NCBI GenBank assembly: GCA_039602395.1
Contig: JBCNJP010000012.1
Span: 28,940,454-29,004,453, forward strand
Length of the DNA: 64,000 nt
Reading direction: 5' to 3'
Origin: Deinandra increscens subsp. villosa
Taxonomy: Eukaryota > Streptophyta > Magnoliopsida > Asterales > Asteraceae
A program made the position numbers and the translations under genes. Shown one piece after another: positions 57,172-64,000 of this stretch; position 1 is the stretch's first letter; every line of letters starts with the position of its first letter. The notes below the pieces were generated by a model. That model worked only from the letters and a program-made list of their open reading frames with translations. It was not told the DNA's origin and did no database searches.

Positions 57172-57176
57172 GGTGA

Positions 57177-59174
57177 TTGCTCCCAAATTGTCAAAGGATT
57201 GGTTACACATCACTCTTATTTACATGTTGATCATATAACATGAATATGCCACTTGACACGTAATCGCATGTTTTCAATCTATATGAATTATAAACCTATG
57301 TTTACTCACTAACTACTTTGTAGTTGACATTTTATCTTATACATGTTGCAGAGAACCAAAATTGTGCTCTTTGAAATTATCACGCTAGGGTACTGGACTT
57401 AGTTAAAGACTTGGAATTTAGTTATTAATTGTTTGGTTTTGGATTTTATAAGACATTTTCCTACTTTGAATAAAAGGCTTATTTAAGTATTTGAAACTTT
57501 AGTTGGTTGTCATGAGCATATGGACAATCATCGCACCCTGACATTTCCGCTGTCAGTTGGGATTTGCTCACTTCCTAGTCCATTCCTATCACAAATCAGT
57601 GATGTCAAAGGACCTTAAGCATATGATTTTTGTAACTTGTGAAAATCACCTAAGTGAGAGAGACGTGGAGTTGCTTCAAAAGGAATTATGGGGGCACAAC
57701 TTCTGGACCAGGAAGTTTCCCCCAATACTCAACCGTTGGAACTATATCTTGACACTTGAGTGTGAGAATCGATCTCCTTTCATGTGAGGATTGTTGGAAA
57801 TTTAGTGAAAAATATATTATTTCACTTACTTTGGACACAAATAATTATTCGTACCTGCTACTAATATAGTTATTAGGAAGCCCGTTTGTGTTCTTCCACG
57901 TGAGAGGATTACAACGTACTAAACTGTCCAAATCGTAGCTAAGATGAATGATATATCGATGCTCGAAGTTGTGTGATTATGGTTTAAGCTTAAACAACTA
58001 GAGTTGTCTAATTGTGCTTATCTCACATTGATAGACTAGTAAATCTTGAAGTAGTTTTATATGAAGTATCTATGAAATTGTATTCTCATATAACCATTAA
58101 AATAAGATAATTACATATTACACTCACATATTTTTTAAGGATTTACACTCACATATATTTTTTAAAGAACCTACCGTGAATGCTCTAAGCTCCTCTATTC
58201 ACAACCACTCACAACCAAACCTTAAATTATACAGATTTACACTTACATATTTTTTAAAGAAACTACCGTGAATGCTCTAAGCTCTCCTTCACTATATGTA
58301 GAAAACACAAAAGTCTGGTCAAGATACAATAAACACAGTGGCAAAATCATGAGAAGAATTTCCAGTATTCGTTTTATCGCGAGCTTTTATTCTAAGAATA
58401 ATTTTGTGTATTGTAATGCGAATTGTATTTCAAAATTGCATTTTTATTTTATTAACAGTGTCTCTACAAATTTCCCTTTTCAATTTATCCAAACTTAAAT
58501 GGGGTTACAGGCTGGATCAGGGGATTTTCTCACCTATAGTGAGTTTCCTTATAATGGGGATTGGAGATGATCGGGTGGGTCGGTAATGCCGCTGTCAGTG
58601 ATCCAAATTTACCGTTAAAAAAACATAAAAAAACAGACAAGGTAGTTATATCGTGAATAAGTGAAGATAGCACCAAACGTATTGGGATATGTTGGTAGGT
58701 TTTTTGTTAGAATAAAAGGTAGAATGAGACGTTGGATATTTAGGTAAGAAATCGTGGGTTTCTGTTACAAACCTTCCACTTCGAATTATTTATTATTTCT
58801 TTTGCGACTTTTATAATTCAGTAATTGATACGTGTATGATTTGTGGTGTGGAAGGTGTCAATATACGACACGTATCGTTTTATTCAAAGCAGCCACCAAT
58901 AATGTTGAATTCCTGTTCAAAACAAAAACCAATAATGTCGTTTTTTTGGTCATGAATCATGTTTACAATATAAGTGTCAACAAAGCAACTTTTATTGTTT
59001 TTATTTGTCAAATACATAAAAATATCATTCCACTTTTACAAATAAGAGATATATAAAAAGATTAAGTTTTGATTTTGTGACTTAATTTAAACAATCTAAC
59101 TATATTAAACAATCTAACTATATCAACTCAAAATTAATCTTTTAGCACATTATCTCTATGCTTTGATTTTAAAA
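57177..59174. other. Unassigned AT-rich sequence
   Basis: 57177-57550 continues the sequence interrupted at 41016. An ORF at 57557-57787 (76 aa, plus) has no family I recognise and no supporting context. A direct repeat of about 45 bp, with ACCTACCGTGAATGCTC in copy 1 and ACTACCGTGAATGCTC in copy 2, lies at about 58150-58195 and 58240-58285. A short direct repeat, AAACAATCTAACTATAT, occurs twice near 59088-59123. Confidence 0.4.
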
Positions 59175-59738
59175 GCATGTTTGAGATTTCATTTCAAAAG
59201 TGTTTATTGAATTAGTGGCTTTTTGAAAAGCTAATAAGTTAAAAATAATGTTTGGATAAACAAAAAGCACTTTTAATTTTGACTTTTTAAGAAAAAGAAA
59301 AAAGTTATTTTCTAAAAGCTAAGAAACATAGCTTTTCAACCTCCTTTTAATTTTTGAAAAGGATAATTACTAATATACCCACATTTAACCTTAATATATT
59401 CACCTAACCTTATAACCACATAACCCATTTGATATAATTGGTATCCCAAAGTGAATATTGCATTACTAAATCACTATAATATATAGGAGGAATAATTACA
59501 AATAATTACAAACTAATCCCTAAGGATTTACAATAATACAATTACAACGTAATCGACATTATGGCATTACGATTTCCATGGTTTAGCCAAGGCCTAGCTT
59601 AGGACCCCACTACTCGTCGTACCGGATAATCCCGTACCATGACGTATCTGGAATAGTAGTAATTAGTGAAACAAAAATACTTGTACAGACCACGGAAGTT
59701 ACTCCATCTCCCACGGTCCAAAGACGGAAATCTTTGGA

Positions 59739-60465
59739 TTACACCCCCGCAATCGAAGCGGGAGGAGGTTGAATGCTGAGACTGGACCTGAAATCATCAA
59801 ATAAAACACGCGGTAGCCCCTTCGTGAATATATCTGCAACCTGAAAACGGGAAGGGACATGTAGTATACGTACGGTATCGCGACGAACATGATCACGAAC
59901 AAAATGTATGTCCAGCTCAATATGTTTAGTTCTCTGTTGCTGAACTGAGTTACGTGATAGATAGATGGAGCTTATTTTATCACAATAGACCACAGAGGCA
60001 CGAGAGAGAGGACGATGTGGCTCAAGAAGAAGGTTATGAATCCAACATAACTCAGCAACAACATTCACAACCCCACGGTATTCTGCTTCAGCACTGGAGC
60101 GCGGGAGATAGTCGACTAACGTTTGGATGAACATGCAACAAGGTTGGACCCGAAATAAACACAATACCCCGAAGTGGAGCGCCTGGTGTCAGGACAGCTG
60201 GCCCAGTCGGCGTTCGTATAGGCTAGAAGGTCATCAGTGGGAGAGTCTCGCAGAGTGAGACCATAATGAGAAGTCCCTTACAAGTATCGGATGATACGTT
60301 TCAAGGCGTGCCAGTGGCCCTGATGAGGAGTGTGCATGTGGATTCAGACCTGTTGAACATCGTATGTAATATCCGGTCGAGTGAAGGTGAGATACTGAAG
60401 CGCCCCAGCAAGGTTCCTCTATAAGGAGGGGTCTTCAAATAGTGGACGAGTGTCAGACCCGAGCT
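59739..60465 (-). pseudogene. pol: Copia reverse transcriptase C-terminus and RNase H
   Basis: From about 60465 leftward, three frames read RNLAGALQYLTFTRPDITYD, TNADWASCPDTRRSTSGYC and SSAEAEYRGVVNVVAELCWI, with the RNase H end HVPSRFQVADIFTKGLPRVL in the open piece 59739-60164. Frameshifts occur near 60120 and 60310. The catalytic YVDD region of reverse transcriptase is absent because of the deletion at about 60461-60471. Confidence 0.75.
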
Positions 60466-61126
60466 TGGAGTTTGTATCATTAATAAATAATACATAGTAA
60501 CGATGACCACCGGTGCTTAAAATAGGCGACGTCCATAAGTCGCTATGGATAATGTCAAACGGGTTACAAGTGAAACTGTTCGAATCAAGAAAAGGTAATC
60601 TAGTACTTTTGCCAAACACACACGATTGACAAAGAGTTTTATTTATTCTACCATAATCTATAGACTTATTATTTTTAAGACGATGTAAAAGATATGAGTC
60701 GGGGTGACCAAGACGTTAGTGACAGACTTGATGAGAAACAGCAGCAAAAGTAGTGGGAGACTTGAGACGGGAGATAAGTTGAGGATCAAGTGGGTAGAGA
60801 TCGCCGGCACTATTGCATTGTAGGATAGGAGCCCTGGTCTTGAGGTCCTTGACAAAAAGACCAAAAGGGCCAAATTCTATAGATATATAGTTGCCGGTGG
60901 TTAACCGGCGAACGGACATTAGATTTTTAATTAAGTAGGGAGCAAGAAGGACATTGTTTAGTTTAAGGGGTGGAAAATGGGGTTTGAGAGTGTGATTGCC
61001 ATGTCCAGTAACGGGAATGGAAGTACCATTTCCAACAATAATATTATGTAAAATGCCATTATTAATAATAGACGTGAGATTACCTGGGTTATTAGTCACG
61101 TGTGAGGTTGATCCGTTGTCGAGGTA
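60466..61126 (-). pseudogene. pol: Copia protease, GAG-pre-integrase and integrase start
   Basis: The protease DNGSTSHVT lies at the start (its first part is cut by a TAG just upstream). 60716-61099 (127 aa) follows with LNNVLLAPYLIKNLMSVRRL, then the zinc-binding part of integrase around 60600-60715 (CQSCVFGKSTRLPF). The catalytic core begins (HSDLWTSPIL and HRYYVLFINDTNSK) and then runs straight into the end of reverse transcriptase. Confidence 0.75.
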
Positions 61127-62207
61127 CTAGATGTTATCCGGAGGATTGAGGTTGACGGTATACATCGCTTGCTCGAGGCCCGTGGTATTGTAACCGGACT
61201 GACTTGGGTCCTGAAGAGGGTAACCAGCGAAGTAGGTCTGGTTTGGTCGCGGCACAAGGATTCCGGATGCTGGCTGGGTTGGGCTGTGGAAGAGGGAGAG
61301 GGCTGACCCAATTGTAATTGATAGGACATTGAGCTGGAAAGTAGTCAACAGTGTTGGGCTGACCATGCCCCCCCCCCCCCCCCCCCAATTTCGCATGCGG
61401 TTCCGATCGGGATTCCAGTTCTTGTTCCCATTCCGAGGGTGAGAACTGGGCTGCTGATTTGACATGAGTCGGTGATCAGTAGGTGGGTTCGACCTGGGTG
61501 GTGGCACTTGGTGGAAGAGCCGGCAGCATGGAGGACAGACCCGGCGGCGGCGGCGCTGTTGAGCGCAACCGTGGCTTTCCGAGATTCTTCAAGAAGAAGA
61601 TGAGAACGGGCATCATAAAAATCAGGCAGAGGATTTGATTGTTTTAGTAACATATCGATCCCTTCATACTGTTCATTGAGGTCCAAGATCAACTGCATGA
61701 CAAGTTTCTGATGAGACGGGTAAGTCAACGTTGGAGAGTTGATCGGAAATGTGTTTTAACTCCTGACAATATGTAGTCACATTCGAGAACTGATCCAGAC
61801 GGATGTTGCACAGTTTTTGTTCCAGTTGGAGGGCACGAGCAGCTTGGTTATCACCAAATATTTTCTTGAGGGCGGTCCAAGCATCGTACGCCGTTGTGTC
61901 CTTCTTGAGAACATTGATTAAGAGATCACCGTATATGGTACCATATATCCGGCCAGGTATAAACGATAGCATCAAGCTGGTCCCATTCAGTGGCGGCTTT
62001 CTCCGCAACGGCCTTAGCGGCTGCGTCAGAGGCAGTGGCGGAAGGGGTGGCACGTGGAAGGAGGTGATAGACGACATTGTAGGCTTTGCAATGGATCTTA
62101 AAGAGATCGGACCAAGCTCGGTATTGTTAGGTGCCGATCTTGAGGGTAATCCGGATGGAATTCCGAATGTTTATGACGGTGACGGGCGGATGAAACTTGG
62201 AATCCAT
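61127..62207 (-). pseudogene. gag: Copia gag with a 19-G run
   Basis: Starts at ATG 62207 (MDSKFHPPVTVINIRNSIRI), with a stop at codon 27 and another in the core. Pieces 61673-62077 and 61345-61728 contain EWDQLDA-like and LDLNEQYEGIDMLLKQ segments typical of Copia gag. A run of 19 C on the plus strand (61368-61386) gives a poly-glycine stretch on the minus strand. Slippage here would shift the frame. The frame 61127-61507 ends just before the protease at a TAG. Confidence 0.7.
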
Positions 62208-62783
62208 GAGAACAGATTGAAAAACAGGGTGAAGAAGGAAGAAGAAAGGGTAGCGACAAGGAAGAAGGAGAGCAGAGATGGTGGCTGAAATTTTAGGAAA
62301 GGATGTTAGGGTTGAGAGAGGATCGCTGGGAATGATACCATGGTAGAATTGGTATTCCAAAGTGAATATTGCATTACTAAATCACTCCAATATATAGGAC
62401 GAATAATTACAAATAATTACAAACTAATCCCTAAGGATTTACAATAATACAATTGCAACATAATCTATTACCATTTTAGTCATTTTACATATAAAATAAG
62501 TAATCTCACTATAAAAGCTAATGTAAACACTTTTTTTTAAAAAAAAGTCATAAGTTAATAAGCACTTTTACCAAAATCACTTTTGCACTCAAACCCATCT
62601 ATCTAAAGAATCTAATCCTCCCGTTAAGTTTAAGTCACGCGTCTCTCTCATGTGAGGGGCTTTTATGTGATTTTAAAATATTTTGTTAATATTTTATAAT
62701 AAAAGTCAATAATTAAAGAAAAATTACGCTCTTTTTTTAAACCAAAATTTACTCGAAAAATTATAAGCTGGTAAGTAGCTTCC

Positions 62784-62849
62784 TGCTTAGTGGTATTGAG
62801 GATGAAAGCAGAGCTTGAGGTGTCCTTTCAAGGTCTCAAGTTCAAACCC
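62784..62849 (+). repeat. SINE-like tRNA-derived sequence
   Basis: TGCTTAGTGGT (62784-62794) resembles a Pol III A box and AGTTCAAACCC (62839-62849) a B box, spaced like a tRNA-derived SINE head. Ends are not clear. Confidence 0.45.
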
Positions 62850-62879
62850 GACTTGTTAAAATAGAAAATAATTAAAATT

Positions 62880-64000
62880 AATGGTGATTTAAGGATTTAT
62901 GGGCCTGCTCATACACAGCCTGTAGTATAGCTATCTTGTTTCCATTCTTGTCTTGTAAACCCCTTATAAATAAGGTATGAATGTTCTCTTGTAAGACACA
63001 ACAAACATTCTTCACGAATACACTTCTTGTTCTCCCATATATCTATGTTTAAGATGGCATCAGAGCCAGTGAGGTTCTAGGACCTTGCCTTCACCTAACA
63101 CCAAACCTGAAATACCTTTGCCTTTGGCCACCATGTCAACAGATGGTGTCCCTGATCTATCCAGACAAATAGCCAACCTCTTGAAAAATGGGATAAACTC
63201 CCAAGCCTCCACACCAAAGCTTTCAGACAACCTGCAAATAAACCTCAAACTCAACAGTTAGAATTATGCCTTATGGACCCATATGATTCGGGTAGCCAGA
63301 GGCAGAAAAAAGCCAAACATCTATTAAACCACCTAACAGAAAATCCTCCTAAGACAACGAAGGAAGAGTATGGACAATGGGAACAAGACGACTTAGTCGT
63401 GTTCTCATGGCTCATTCAAAATAAAGAACCAGAAATTGCAGGGAACCTCACTGAGTACCCAACCGCCAAGAGTCTATGGAATGCTTTGGTGGTGACCTAC
63501 AGTAGCGGAAGGGATAAACTCCAGACATTTAACCTTCATGTGAAAGCTAATGAAATTAAACAAAACGAGACCCCGCTGGAAAAGTTTTGGATTACGCTTC
63601 AAGGGATTTGGGGAGAACTAGACCGGATTGACCCAAATCCCATGAAGTGCACCGAAGACATCAAAGCCTACTCGAAAATCAGGTCTAATCAAAAGTTATT
63701 TCAATTTTTAAATGCATTAAATCACAGGTATGACCACATCAAACGTGAGATCCTCCGGTTAGACCCACTTCCGACTGCTGAAGTCGCATATGCTTCGGTT
63801 CGCAAAGAAACCGCCCACTAAAGCATTCTGGGAACGACTCTAACTAACCCAACCGGAGGGGTTGTCGCCGGCCTCATCGCCTCTGAACCCGACACCTCTG
63901 ACGGAGCTGGGTTCGTGGCAAGGGGACATCGCAGAAGTGAGAAATTGATCAAGAAGCCAAAGGCGCACACCAGAGAATATAAAACTCAGCTGAAGTGCAC
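62880..64000 (+). mobile_element. Copia element, 5' end, running off the right edge
   Basis: A probable LTR end with TATA box TATAAATA (62965-62972) leads to a primer site TGGCATCAGAGCC (63055-63067). Gag follows. The LTR start is not resolved because the partner LTR is outside the window. Confidence 0.65.
63133..64000 (+). pseudogene. gag: Copia gag with three lesions (partial)
   Basis: ATG 63133-63135 opens MSTDGVPDLSRQIANLLKNG. A TAG follows at 63259-63261. A one-base shift in an A run near 63305-63312 moves the frame to the long open piece 63273-63821 (LTEYPTAKSLWNALVVTYSS, HVKANEIKQNETPLEKFWIT). A TAA at 63819-63821 breaks it, after which the same frame runs on (SILGTTLTNPTGGVVAGLIA) to the edge. 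There, KTQLKC looks like the start of the zinc knuckle. UBN2-type gag. Decayed but recent-looking. Confidence 0.75.

Larger units (their letters stand above)
59430..62470 (-). mobile_element. Internally deleted Copia element with short LTRs
   Basis: LTRs of about 132 bp (59430-59561) and 130 bp (62341-62470), target duplication CCATT (59425-59429 and 62471-62475). A primer site TGGTATCATTCC lies directly inside the right LTR on the minus strand. The outer LTR ends lack the usual TG start on the minus strand, so the last few bases are uncertain. It carries gag, protease, the start of integrase, then a deletion into the end of reverse transcriptase and RNase H. Confidence 0.75.
59175..62598. 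mobile_element. Probable MITE interrupted by a Copia element
   Basis: 59175-59424 and 62476-62598 form inverted A/T-rich arms. GTTTGAGATTTCATTTCAAAA on the left resembles the reverse complement of the right end (GGGTTTGAGTGCAAAAGTGA). Both arms carry AAAAGC and GACTTTTT blocks. Removing the Copia element leaves about 380 bp. Ends and target duplication are not certain. Confidence 0.4.

Noticed and set aside
57557..57787. Plus-strand ORF of 76 aa as a host gene
   Set aside because: No recognisable motif, no promoter or splice context, and it is flanked by LTR-like sequence.

Overview
The window looks like intergenic heterochromatin from a large, repeat-rich eudicot nuclear genome, possibly of the daisy family (Asteraceae). 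The evidence is wall-to-wall LTR retrotransposons of plant types (Copia, Tat-type Gypsy, chromovirus-type Gypsy), plant initiator-Met primer sites, plant splice signals, TATA boxes and a plant hAT element. The family-level placement rests only on remembered similarity of some accessory ORFs and is weak. I found no convincing intact host gene, no rRNA, no functional tRNA and no CRISPR array.

Layout. (1) 1-14089, minus strand: an LTR element whose 5' LTR is at 13346-14089 and whose 3' end lies off the left edge. It has a decayed gag, no visible pol, and two related accessory ORF cassettes, each with its own TATA box. Element A (1319-7571) is nested in it. (2) 14090-15539: a GC-rich gene-like remnant, then the 3' end of a Copia RNase H on the plus strand. 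(3) 15540-39144, minus strand: a Tat-type Gypsy element (outer Tat) with LTRs, gag, pol and an antisense ORF on the plus strand. It is split by a second Tat element (inner Tat, about 17756-24567) and by element B (31942-37753), which lies in the outer gag intron. (4) 41017-57171, minus strand: an old, decayed chromovirus-type Gypsy with long LTRs. It contains element C (47584-54406, plus strand), which itself contains a non-autonomous hAT element (51261-52982). (5) 59430-62470: an internally deleted Copia with about 130-bp LTRs inside a probable MITE. (6) 62784-64000: a tRNA-derived SINE-like stretch and the 5' end of another Copia (plus strand) that runs off the right edge.

The most unusual material is the A/B/C family. 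These are three related LTR elements, each with perfect 5-bp target duplications, that carry only a very long gag-like protein (UBN2-type gag, CCHC knuckle, long coiled coil, second CCHC) and no pol. Their non-coding 3' tails hold RNA hairpins whose stems are kept by compensatory changes between copies, although the LTRs have diverged. Their leaders repeat a short palindromic motif that also sits just upstream of the TATA box in the same element's LTR. Such elements must use the reverse transcriptase and integrase of a partner, so the structured tail and motif array are candidate trans-recognition signals.

Other notable points are two introns at identical positions inside the second RNase H domain of both Tat elements, a multi-exon antisense ORF, three 37-bp palindromes each 310-371 bp upstream of a TATA box in the accessory-ORF element, and four snRNA-promoter-like modules with constant 32-34 bp spacing inside the hAT element. 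Nesting gives relative ages: the chromovirus-type element is older than C, C is older than the hAT insertion, and the outer Tat is older than both the inner Tat and B.
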